64,000 nucleotides of DNA from Streptomyces triticisoli (lineage in GTDB: Bacteria > Actinomycetota > Actinomycetes > Streptomycetales > Streptomycetaceae), in assembly GCF_003270085.1 (NCBI RefSeq), contig NZ_QFDQ01000029.1, forward strand, positions 62,001-126,000, read 5' to 3'. Of this stretch, positions 17,736 through 27,409 are shown in pieces. The position numbers were made by a program, and so were the translations under genes. The number at the start of each line of letters is the position of its first letter. Within the stretch, counting starts at the first letter, position 1. Below the pieces are notes generated by a model. The model did not search any database, was not told the DNA's origin, and worked only from the letters and a program-made list of their open reading frames with translations.

Positions 17736-17750
17736 GTTTCACCGTGAAAC
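17736..17750. promoter_or_regulatory. parS-like palindrome with a one-base central insertion
   Basis: GTTTCACCGTGAAAC: both parS half-sites are perfect but separated by one extra base, 7 bases after the preceding copy. Spacing change may weaken ParB binding. Confidence 0.55.
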
Positions 17751-17811
17751 ATCGGCAGACGGACACCGCTGCGTCGACCGCCGAACCTGTTACCGGGTAA
17801 TGCCGGCGTAG

Positions 17812-19584
<1,773 letters not shown>

Positions 19585-19641
19585 GCCTTGCCGCGTGCGG
19601 GGCGGAAAGACGTGCCGGGGCCCTCGGGGTGAGGGCTCCGG

Positions 19642-20493
19642 TCACTCCGGCTGGTGGTCCGGGCCTCCGAAGTCCGGGCTGGTGAAGTCGGGGCTGGTGA
19701 AGCTCGGGCGAGGGCTCGGGACTCCGTCGTGGGGGCTGCTGAAACCGGGGCGGTCGTAGCCGAGTTGCGGGATGCGGCCGGACGGCGCCGACGGGTCCGT
19801 ACGGGCCGGCGCGGGGGAGCCGGCGTCGGCGAGTGCGTCGCGCAGGAACGGCAGGATGCCTTGTTCGAGCAGGGCCTCGTGCCAGGCGGCCCTCGCCTGG
19901 GCGAGTTCTTCGGCCAGTTCGCCGTGGGGTCCGGTCTCCAGCGAGGCGTTGTTGCGCAGCGCGGTGAGCAGCAGTCCGGCGGCGGCCACGAGGATCGCCA
20001 CCGCGGTCACGGCGCCGAACACCCAGCCGGTGGTGATCATGGTCTGGGCGAAGGCCTGTGCCGGGTCGAGCATCTTCAGGAGGTAGCCGACGAGAAGGAA
20101 GAGGGCGGCGGCTATCCCGGCCAGGACAGGGGCGAGCACCGCCACGACGGCGCCCGCGCCCGCGCCGGTGGCCTCGACGACCCCCTCCGTGGTGGCGACC
20201 GGCCCGGTTCCGTCCGGCTCGGCGGAGCCGGACCGGCCGGTGGTGGACAGGGGGGTCGACGCCGGCCGGCGCAGTTCCTCGCGGACCTTGACGTAGTGGT
20301 GGTATTCGGTCGCCGCGGCCGCCGTGATCAGAGCAGTGGCGCCCAGTGCCATGGCGCGCAGCTGTTTCGAGTTGAGCCGATGTCCGACAGCGGCCAGTTC
20401 CGGACGGTGTGGGGCGGAGCGCAGCGCCTCATCGAGGATCCGCTCGTATTCCTGGCGGTCCTCGCTCAGCAGGTGCTGCGGAACGCTGTTCAT
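19642..20493 (-). CDS. Two- to three-TM membrane protein, unknown function
   Basis: 283 residues from the ATG at 20493 (MNSVPQHLLSEDRQEYERILDEA), chosen because a GGGGG tract stands 6 bases upstream of it rather than touching the alternative ATG at 20499. One short hydrophobic segment near residue 60 (LGATALITAAAATEY) and two strong ones (VVAVLAPVLAGIAAALFLL and VFGAVTAVAILVAAAGLLL) are followed by a cytoplasmic C-terminal tail ending in a degenerate SPDFTSPDFGGPD repeat. No recognised domain. Convergent with thiC. Confidence 0.8.
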   Translation of the reverse strand: MNSVPQHLLSEDRQEYERILDEALRSAPHRPELAAVGHRLNSKQLRAMALGATALITAAAATEYHHYVKVREELRRPASTPLSTTGRSGSAEPDGTGPVATTEGVVEATGAGAGAVVAVLAPVLAGIAAALFLLVGYLLKMLDPAQAFAQTMITTGWVFGAVTAVAILVAAAGLLLTALRNNASLETGPHGELAEELAQARAAWHEALLEQGILPFLRDALADAGSPAPARTDPSAPSGRIPQLGYDRPGFSSPHDGVPSPRPSFTSPDFTSPDFGGPDHQPE

Positions 20494-20680
20494 GTGCATC
20501 CCCCGATGCTCCGTAGGGCTTGGGGCTCGCGCGGCGGCGAGCCGTCGGGCAGAAACGGAGGGGAGCCTGCTACGGATAAGCCGATGGTAGAGCCGTGACG
20601 GTGCGCGATGACAGGGGGTTTCCACAAAATGGGTGCCGACCTGCGCGGTCGTCTCCGCAGGGCGTCTGCCCGGTGAACGG

Positions 20681-21757
20681 TCAGTTTTCCAGGGGAAGTT
20701 GCTGGACCAGCAGCTTTCCGGCCATGGTCACGCCGCCGTCCATCGCGATGGCGAGTCCGTCGGCGTAGACGTGCGGTCCCTCCACGATGGGGCCCGCGCT
20801 CTCGTCGCCGTCCTCGGAGCCGACTTCGCCCAGCAGATAGGGGATGGGGCTGTGGCCGTGAACGATTCGGGTGCCGCCGTACGTATGGAGCAGGGAGCGT
20901 ACGGCGTCGGCGCCGCCCTCGTCGCGGAAGGAGAAGCGCTTGGTGAACTTGCGGAACAGCTCCCAGACCTCGTTCACGTCGTTGCGGGTGAGCGTTTCGC
21001 GGACGGTGTCGTTGACCTCTTCGATCGAGGCGCCGTAGTCGAGATAGGCGGTGGTGTCGGAGTGCACGAGCAGATAGCCGTCGACCTCCTCGACCGCGCC
21101 GAGGCGGGCCATCCACTGCAGGTGGTGGTCCTGGAGGCGGTCCATGTCGGACTTCTGGCCGCCGTTGAGCAGCCAGGCCGCCTGGAAGGTGGCGGTGCCC
21201 GCGCCGGAGTTGACGGGGGTGTCGCCGAACCGCTTGGCGCCGAGCAGCAGCAGCTCGTGGTTGCCCATGAGGGCCTTGCAGTAGCCGCCGGCGGCGGCCG
21301 CCTCGGCGGACAGCCGCATCACGAGGTCGATCACGCCGATGCCGTCCGGCCCGCGATCGGTGAAGTCGCCGAGGAACCACAGCCGCGTGGTGCCCGCGCA
21401 CCACTGGCCGGCGGAGTCGATGAGCCCCTTCTCCCGGAGGGCGGCCACCAGCTGGTCGAGGTAGCCGTGCACGTCACCGACGACGTACAGGGGACCTGGG
21501 CCGGTGCCGGGCTGTGCGGCGGGTGCGGGGGCAGGGTCGACGGCCACCTGAGCCGTGTCACCGCGGTTGATGACCGGCAGGTCGCGCTCGGTGGGCGTGT
21601 ACGCGTCGGAGTAACCCTTGTGGGCCGGCCGGGCCGTCTCGGCGGGGGGCATGCTGTGCGTGTACGGGCCGGTCTCGTTGACGTACGCGGGCACCCGGAA
21701 GTCGCGCAGCGTTGCCGTGCGCTCCACATCGGGTCCCTGACCGGCCCCCTGAGTCAT
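20681..21757 (-). CDS. Calcineurin-type metallophosphoesterase
   Basis: 358 residues from the ATG at 21757 (MTQGAGQGPDVERTATL), with GGAGGGG three bases upstream. The dinuclear-metal signature is complete: GDVHG near residue 93, GDFTDRG near 130, GNHE near 165, and the later VHSD and HGHSPIPY histidines. The arrangement resembles bacterial Ser/Thr-type or diadenosine-tetraphosphatase-like phosphatases. The first 80 residues are a low-complexity Pro/Ala extension. Substrate not determined. Confidence 0.88.
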   Translation of the reverse strand: MTQGAGQGPDVERTATLRDFRVPAYVNETGPYTHSMPPAETARPAHKGYSDAYTPTERDLPVINRGDTAQVAVDPAPAPAAQPGTGPGPLYVVGDVHGYLDQLVAALREKGLIDSAGQWCAGTTRLWFLGDFTDRGPDGIGVIDLVMRLSAEAAAAGGYCKALMGNHELLLLGAKRFGDTPVNSGAGTATFQAAWLLNGGQKSDMDRLQDHHLQWMARLGAVEEVDGYLLVHSDTTAYLDYGASIEEVNDTVRETLTRNDVNEVWELFRKFTKRFSFRDEGGADAVRSLLHTYGGTRIVHGHSPIPYLLGEVGSEDGDESAGPIVEGPHVYADGLAIAMDGGVTMAGKLLVQQLPLEN

Positions 21758-21955
21758 CGACCCCTCCACCATCGCGCCGCGTCTGCACCGCTTCGGACTG
21801 CCTGGTCGCAGCGGCCCGCGGTGTCGTGGGCCCATCATAGGAATGCGGATCGCGCCATGTGATGACCCAGGGGTGGTGAATCGGAGCAGGACTCCGGTTC
21901 ACCGTGGCTTTCGCCCTGATTGACCGGTCTTCGACGGCCCTGCGGCCGCCTTGCT

Positions 21956-23068
21956 CTAATGCCCGTCCGATGTGCGTGGTGGGCTGACCGTGCGGCGTTG
22001 CGGGCGTCGCTGGGACGAGGTGCGCACGATCAGCTCGGTCGGTATGACCTGCTCGACCGGGTGGTCCGACTCGGCACCTTCGATCGCGTCGATGAGGAGT
22101 TGGACGACCGCTGTGCCGATCCGGCGCGGCTTCAGGGACAGCGTGGTGATGGGCGGCTCCGTGCTGGCGTACACGGTGGACTCGCTGCAGCACACCAGCA
22201 GCAGGTCCTCGGGGACGCGCAGGCCGTAGCGGCGGGCGGCGGCGAGCAGGTCGGTGCCGTTGGGGTCGAACAGGCCGTAGACGGCGTCGGGCCGGTCGGG
22301 GCGGGCCAGCAGCCGGTCGGCGGCGACGGCGCCCGCGCACGGGTCGTGGGCGGGGTAGGCCTCGTAGACCGGGTCCTGGCCGACGCGCTCGCACCAGTGC
22401 AGGTAGGCGGTCGTCGACAGGTGGGTGTACGTGTCCGTGGTGGTGCCGGTCAGCAGGCCGATGCGACGGGCGCCGGCCTCGGCGAGGTGGTCGAGGATGC
22501 CGAGGACGGCGGCTTCGTGGTCGTTGTCGACCCAGGCGGTGACGGGGAGCGTGCCGGCCGGGCGACCGTCGCTGACCACCGGTAAACCCTGACGGACCAG
22601 CTCGCTGACGACCGGGTCCTGGTCGGAGGGGTCGATGACGACCGTGCCGTCCAGGGCGACGTTCGACCACACGTCGTGGCGCGAGGTCGCGGGCAGGATG
22701 ACGAGGGCGTAGCCGCGGGCGAGCGCGGCCGAGGTGGCGGCCCGGGCCATCTCGGCGAAGTACGCGAACTCGGTGAAGGTGAAAGGTTCATTCCCGTACG
22801 TGGTCACGGTCAGGCCGATGAGGCCCGACTTGCCGGTACGGAGGGTGCGGGCCGCGGCCGAGGGGCGGTACCCCAGCCGGTCGGCGACCTCGCGGACATG
22901 GCGTCGAGTGGCGTCGGGGAGCCGGCCCTTGCCGTTGAGGGCGTCGGAGACGGTCGTGATGGAGACTCCGGCGGCGGCGGCCACGTCTCTGATGCCCGCC
23001 CGGCCCGGCCGGCCGCCTCGGCGTGAGGTTTCCGCGCGGCTCACCTGGTGCTTCCCTGCTGCTGTCAT
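21956..23068 (-). CDS. LacI-family transcriptional regulator
   Basis: 370 residues from the ATG at 23068 (MTAAGKHQVSRAETSRR). The DNA-binding domain IRDVAAAAGVSITTVSDALN with the hinge YRPSAAARTLRTG (about residues 25-80) is typical, followed by the sugar-binding-type core (IGLTVTTYG, GTVVIDP, LPVTAWVDNDH, YGLFDPNGTDLLAAAR). No transport or sugar gene is adjacent, so the regulon is unknown. It is preceded by a 430-base gap that separates it from hisC. Confidence 0.92.
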   Translation of the reverse strand: MTAAGKHQVSRAETSRRGGRPGRAGIRDVAAAAGVSITTVSDALNGKGRLPDATRRHVREVADRLGYRPSAAARTLRTGKSGLIGLTVTTYGNEPFTFTEFAYFAEMARAATSAALARGYALVILPATSRHDVWSNVALDGTVVIDPSDQDPVVSELVRQGLPVVSDGRPAGTLPVTAWVDNDHEAAVLGILDHLAEAGARRIGLLTGTTTDTYTHLSTTAYLHWCERVGQDPVYEAYPAHDPCAGAVAADRLLARPDRPDAVYGLFDPNGTDLLAAARRYGLRVPEDLLLVCCSESTVYASTEPPITTLSLKPRRIGTAVVQLLIDAIEGAESDHPVEQVIPTELIVRTSSQRRPQRRTVSPPRTSDGH

Positions 23069-23500
23069 GGCGAGCCGATAGTAGGGCTCATGCGGTGGGG
23101 TAGTGCGGACGCATATGCACTCGTTGACAGGCACGTTTCTGCATGGTCATCCAGGGCTGACTTCCTTTGAAACCATGTCAGTTGAGCGATGCGATGCCAG
23201 GACCTGACGCGGCGGCACGCATGGACCTGCCGAGCCCTCGATGTTTCGAAGAGGTCTCAACTCACCTTCACGAGGGATGCGCGCCACGGCGTGAGCCACC
23301 GGCGCGTAGATATATCTTGACGCGCCCCTCAGAATCGCATGTCTTCGTACGGTGATGCCCCTGATGCCCTCTGATGCCAGTGTGACCCATGAGATCGGAG
23401 TTGCCGCACAGGTGATGGCGTCCGACCCATACGCAGCGGCGCCCAATCCTCATAAGGTGTGCAGTATTGGAAGCCGGTGGTGGTCACGAGGAGGACTGCG
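23069..23500. other. Gene-free gap between lacI-type gene and hisC
   Basis: 432 bases with stop codons in all sensible frames and no recognised RNA. It must hold the promoters of both divergent genes. A TTGACA at about 23124 and a TTGACG at about 23318 are possible plus-strand -35 elements, but neither has a convincing -10 at correct spacing. A short TGATGCC direct repeat occurs near 23353-23380. Confidence 0.5.
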
Positions 23501-24580
23501 GTGAGCGAGACGAGCCCGAAGCTGCGTGCCGAGCTGGAGGGTATCCCCACCTACAAGCCGGGAAAGCCCGCCGCGGCCGGCGGCCCGGTGGCGTACAAGC
23601 TGTCCTCCAACGAGAACCCCTACCCGCCGCTGCCGGGGGTGATGGAGACGGTGACGGCCGCAGCCTGTTCCTTCAACCGCTACCCGGACATGGCGTGCAC
23701 GGCCCTGACCAACGAGCTGGCCGAGCGCTTCGGCGTGCCGGCCGCCCACGTGGCCACCGGCACCGGCTCCGTCGGTGTCGCCCAGCAGCTGATCCAGTCC
23801 ACCAGTGGCCCCGGCGACGAGGTCGTCTACGCCTGGCGGTCCTTCGAGGCGTACCCGATCATCACGCAGATCAGTGGGGCGACCTCCGTGCGGGTACCGC
23901 TGACCTCGGATGATGTGCACGACCTGGACGCGATGGCGGACGCCATCACCGACCGTACCCGTCTGGTCTTCGTCTGCAATCCGAACAACCCGACCGGCAC
24001 GGTGGTGCGGCGGGCCGAGCTGGAACGCTTCCTCGACCGGGTTCCCTCCGATGTGCTGGTGGTGCTGGACGAGGCCTACCGCGAGTTCATCCGCGACCCC
24101 GAGGTGCCGGACGGTGTGATGCTCTACCGCGACCGGCCGAACGTCTGTGTGCTGCGCACCTTCTCCAAGGCCTACGGCCTCGCCGGGCTGCGGGTCGGCT
24201 TCGCGATCGCCCATGAGCCGGTGGCGGCGGCGCTGCGCAAGACGGCGGTGCCGTTCGGTGTGAGCCAGCTGGCGCAGGAGGCGGCGATCGCCTCGCTGCG
24301 GGCCGAGGACGAACTGCTGGGCCGGGTCGGTTCGCTGGTGTGCGAGCGCGCGCGTGTGGTCGACGGGCTGCGGGCGCAGGGCTGGACGGTGCCCGAGACG
24401 CAGGCCAACTTCGTGTGGCTGCGGCTGGGGGAGCGTACGGTCGCCTTCGCCGAGGCGTGCGAGCAGGCGGGGGTGGTGGTCCGGCCGTTCCCGGGCGAGG
24501 GCGTGCGGGTGACCGTCGGGGAGGCCGAGGCGAACGACATCTTCCTGAAGGCGGCGGAGGCGTTCCGCAGGGAGGTCTGA
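23501..24580 (+). CDS. hisC: Histidinol-phosphate aminotransferase (HisC family)
   Basis: 359 residues from the GTG at 23501, with GAGGAGG 5-12 bases upstream. It is a fold-I aminotransferase: [15 protein letters not shown] near residue 40, [10 protein letters not shown] near 165, the catalytic [14 protein letters not shown] (PLP lysine near 225) and the C-terminal [14 protein letters not shown]. It converts imidazole-acetol phosphate to histidinol phosphate, or acts on aromatic keto acids. No other his gene is nearby, so this is the stand-alone copy, recalled as hisC2 next to cydA in S. coelicolor. Confidence 0.9.
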   Translation: MSETSPKLRAELEGIPTYKPGKPAAAGGPVAYKLSSNENPYPPLPGVMETVTAAACSFNRYPDMACTALTNELAERFGVPAAHVATGTGSVGVAQQLIQSTSGPGDEVVYAWRSFEAYPIITQISGATSVRVPLTSDDVHDLDAMADAITDRTRLVFVCNPNNPTGTVVRRAELERFLDRVPSDVLVVLDEAYREFIRDPEVPDGVMLYRDRPNVCVLRTFSKAYGLAGLRVGFAIAHEPVAAALRKTAVPFGVSQLAQEAAIASLRAEDELLGRVGSLVCERARVVDGLRAQGWTVPETQANFVWLRLGERTVAFAEACEQAGVVVRPFPGEGVRVTVGEAEANDIFLKAAEAFRREV

Positions 24581-24595
24581 GCGCCGCGGCCGCCG

Positions 24596-24630
24596 GGGCG
24601 GGCATCGGGATGAGTCCCGGGTGCCCGCCC
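24596..24630 (+). terminator. Terminator hairpin after hisC
   Basis: GGGCGGGCA and its complement TGCCCGCCC enclose an inner CGGGA/TCCCG pair, 16 bases beyond the hisC stop. It separates hisC from the cyd operon. Confidence 0.8.
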
Positions 24631-24727
24631 TGTTTGCTGCCGGCCGACAAGTTGCGCCCAGGGGGTTGACGCAGGAGGGGACCCCCCTTACGAGCTTCGC
24701 GGAACGTGCGTCATAATTGCTTGTGAA

Positions 24728-24743
24728 TGTGAACGCGTTCACA
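24728..24743. promoter_or_regulatory. Rex operator upstream of cydA
   Basis: TGTGAACGCGTTCACA is a perfect 16-base palindrome matching the Rex operator. Rex senses NADH/NAD+ and represses cytochrome bd genes in S. coelicolor when NADH is low. An overlapping half-site TTGTGAA lies just upstream (24721-24727). The start codon of cydA is 85 bases downstream; CATAAT at about 24712 could be the -10 box. Confidence 0.93.
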
Positions 24744-24828
24744 AGCGAGTCCGATTGTTGCCTTGTTGTGTAGAACACGCCGGGGCAAACGGCCGCCGCC
24801 ACCGCGGTGACGTAAGGAGAGTGACGAC

Positions 24829-26334
24829 GTGGACCTGGCTTTGGCGCCGGAGACGCTGGCGCGCTGGCAGTTCGGCATCACGACCGTCTACCACTTCCTG
24901 TTCGTCCCCCTGACGATCTCGCTGGCCGCCCTGACGGCCGGACTGCAGACCGCCTGGGTGCGCACGGAGAAGGAGAAGTACCTCAGAGCCACCAAGTTCT
25001 GGGGCAAGCTCTTCCTGATCAACATCGCCATGGGTGTGGTCACCGGCATCGTGCAGGAGTTCCAGTTCGGCATGAACTGGTCGGACTACTCCCGCTTCGT
25101 CGGCGACATCTTCGGTGCCCCGCTCGCCTTCGAGGCGCTGATCGCGTTCTTCTTCGAGTCCACGTTCATCGGTCTGTGGATCTTCGGCTGGGACAAGCTG
25201 CCCAAGAAGATCCATCTGGCCTGCATATGGATGGTCTCGTTCGGCACCCTGGTGTCGGCCTACTTCATCCTCGCGGCCAACTCCTGGATGCAGCACCCCG
25301 TCGGCTACCGGATCAACGAGGAGAAGGGCCGGGCCGAGCTCACCGACTTCTGGCTGGTGCTCACCCAGAACACCACGCTCAACCAGGTCTTCCACAGCTT
25401 CGCGGCGGCTTTCCTGACGGGCGGCGCCTTCATGGTGGGCATCGCCGCCTTCCACCTCATGCGCAAGAAGCACATCCCCGTCATGCGCACCTCGCTCCGG
25501 CTCGGCCTGGTCACCATGGCGGTCGGGGGCCTGCTCACCGCGGTCAGCGGGGACACCCTCGGCAAGGTCATGTACGAGCAGCAGCCCATGAAGATGGCTG
25601 CCGCCGAGGCGCTGTGGGAGAGCGAGAGTCCGGCGCCCTTCTCGGTCTTCGCGTACGGGGACGTGGACAAGGGGCACAACAAGGTCGCCCTGGAGATCCC
25701 CGGGCTCCTGTCCTTCCTCGCCCACGGCGATTTCAACTCGCCCGTGCCCGGCATCAACGACACCAATGAGGCCCTGCAGGAGAAGTTCGGCCCCGGTGAC
25801 TACAAGCCCATCGTCCCCGTCGCCTACTGGAGCTTCCGCTGGATGATCGGCTTCGGTATGGCGTCCTTCTCGCTCGCCCTGCTGGGACTCTGGCTCACAC
25901 GGAAGAGGTTCCTGCTGCCGGCCGCACTGCGCACCGGGGAGGACGAGATCCCGCATCTGGTGCTGCTGAAGAAGCCGATCGGGCCGAGGCTCAGCCGGCT
26001 GTACTGGCTCCTGGCGCTCTGGACGATGGCGTTCCCGCTGATCGCCAACGCCTGGGGATGGATCTTCACCGAGATGGGCCGGCAGCCCTGGGTCGTCTAC
26101 GGCCTGATGCAGACCCGGCACGCGGTCTCCCCCGGCGTGTCCCAGGCCGAGGTCATCACCTCGATGGGCATCTTCACCGCGCTGTACGCCGCCCTGGCCG
26201 TCATCGAGGTCAAGCTGCTCGCCAAGTACGTCAAGGCGGGCCCGCCCGAACTCACCGAGGCCGACCTCAACCCGCCCAAGAAGATCGGCGGCGATCTCCG
26301 TGACGCCGACAAGCCGATGGCCTTCTCGTACTAG
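24829..26334 (+). CDS. cydA: Cytochrome bd oxidase subunit I
   Basis: 501 residues from a GTG with AAGGAGAG upstream. Nine TM helices are expected. Seen: the haem-ligand region ARWQFGITTVYHFLFVPLT (His near residue 24), VTGIVQEFQFGMNWSDYSR, the NSWMQHPVGY motif, a short Q-loop region and the conserved GRQPWVVYGLMQT near the C-terminus. It oxidises quinol and reduces oxygen to water at the cytoplasmic membrane, serving under low oxygen. First gene of a Rex-controlled operon with cydB and cydCD. Confidence 0.97.
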   Translation: MDLALAPETLARWQFGITTVYHFLFVPLTISLAALTAGLQTAWVRTEKEKYLRATKFWGKLFLINIAMGVVTGIVQEFQFGMNWSDYSRFVGDIFGAPLAFEALIAFFFESTFIGLWIFGWDKLPKKIHLACIWMVSFGTLVSAYFILAANSWMQHPVGYRINEEKGRAELTDFWLVLTQNTTLNQVFHSFAAAFLTGGAFMVGIAAFHLMRKKHIPVMRTSLRLGLVTMAVGGLLTAVSGDTLGKVMYEQQPMKMAAAEALWESESPAPFSVFAYGDVDKGHNKVALEIPGLLSFLAHGDFNSPVPGINDTNEALQEKFGPGDYKPIVPVAYWSFRWMIGFGMASFSLALLGLWLTRKRFLLPAALRTGEDEIPHLVLLKKPIGPRLSRLYWLLALWTMAFPLIANAWGWIFTEMGRQPWVVYGLMQTRHAVSPGVSQAEVITSMGIFTALYAALAVIEVKLLAKYVKAGPPELTEADLNPPKKIGGDLRDADKPMAFSY

Positions 26335-26354
26335 GCCGAGGGAGCCGCACAGTC

Positions 26355-27359
26355 ATGGAACTGCACAACGTCTGGTTCGTTCTGATCGCCGTCCTGTGGA
26401 TCGGCTACTTCTTCCTGGAGGGTTTCGATTTCGGGATCGGGGTCCTCACCCGGCTGCTGGCCCGCGACCGCGCCGAGAAGCGGGTGCTGATCAACACCAT
26501 CGGCCCCGTCTGGGACGGCAACGAGGTGTGGCTGCTCACGGCCGGTGGTGCCACCTTCGCCGCCTTCCCCGAGTGGTACGCCACGCTCTTCTCCGGCTTC
26601 TACCTGCCGCTGCTGGCCATCCTGATCAGCCTGATCGTCCGGGGCGTCGCCTTCGAGTACCGGGCGAAGCGGCCGGAGGAACGCTGGCAGCGCAACTGGG
26701 AGGCGGCGATCTTCTGGACCTCGCTCATCCCCGCGTTCCTTTGGGGCGTGGCGTTCGGGAACATCGTGCGCGGAGTGAAGATCGACTCCGAGTTCGAGTA
26801 CGTGGGCAACGTCTGGGACCTGCTCAACCCGTACGCCCTGCTGGGCGGCCTGGTCACGCTGACGCTCTTCACCTTCCACGGTGCGGTGTTCGCGGCGCTC
26901 AAGACCGTCGGTGACATCCGGGGGCGCGCGCGGCAGCTGGCGCAGCGTGTGGGGCTGGTCACGGCCGTACTGGCTCTGGTCTTCCTGCTGTGGACGCAGG
27001 CCGGCAGCGGTGACGGCAAGAGCCTGGTCGCACTGGTCGTCGCGGTCGCCGCGCTGGTCGCCGCCCTGGTGGCGAACCGGGCGGGACGCGAGGGGTGGTC
27101 GTTCACGCTGTCCGGCGTCACCATCGTGGCGGCTGTGGCGATGCTCTTCCTGACGCTCTTCCCGAACGTCATGCCGTCCACGCTCAACGCGGACTGGAGC
27201 CTGACGGTCACCAACGCCTCCTCCAGTCCCTACACCCTGAAGATCATGACCTGGCTCTCGGTGATCGCCATGCCGATCGTTCTGCTCTACCAGGGATGGA
27301 CCTACTGGGTGTTCCGCAAGCGGATCGGCACACAGCACATCGCCGAACCCGCGCACTGA
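26355..27359 (+). CDS. cydB: Cytochrome bd oxidase subunit II
   Basis: 334 residues, 20 bases after cydA. Starts MELHNVWFVLIAVLWIGYF and has the family text FLEGFDFGIG, VWDGNEVWLLTAGGATFAAFP and RGVAFEYR, with eight to nine TM segments. It pairs with CydA in the oxidase. Followed after 50 bases by cydCD, with two parS sites in that gap. Confidence 0.97.
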   Translation: MELHNVWFVLIAVLWIGYFFLEGFDFGIGVLTRLLARDRAEKRVLINTIGPVWDGNEVWLLTAGGATFAAFPEWYATLFSGFYLPLLAILISLIVRGVAFEYRAKRPEERWQRNWEAAIFWTSLIPAFLWGVAFGNIVRGVKIDSEFEYVGNVWDLLNPYALLGGLVTLTLFTFHGAVFAALKTVGDIRGRARQLAQRVGLVTAVLALVFLLWTQAGSGDGKSLVALVVAVAALVAALVANRAGREGWSFTLSGVTIVAAVAMLFLTLFPNVMPSTLNADWSLTVTNASSSPYTLKIMTWLSVIAMPIVLLYQGWTYWVFRKRIGTQHIAEPAH

Positions 27360-27374
27360 GTCCGATGAGGGTGT

Positions 27375-27388
27375 GTTTCACGTGAAAC
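27375..27388. promoter_or_regulatory. parS site, perfect
   Basis: Exact GTTTCACGTGAAAC, 16 bases after the cydB stop, within the cyd operon. Confidence 0.93.
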
Positions 27389-27409
27389 GCACCCTCGGGG
27401 CCGAAGGGC

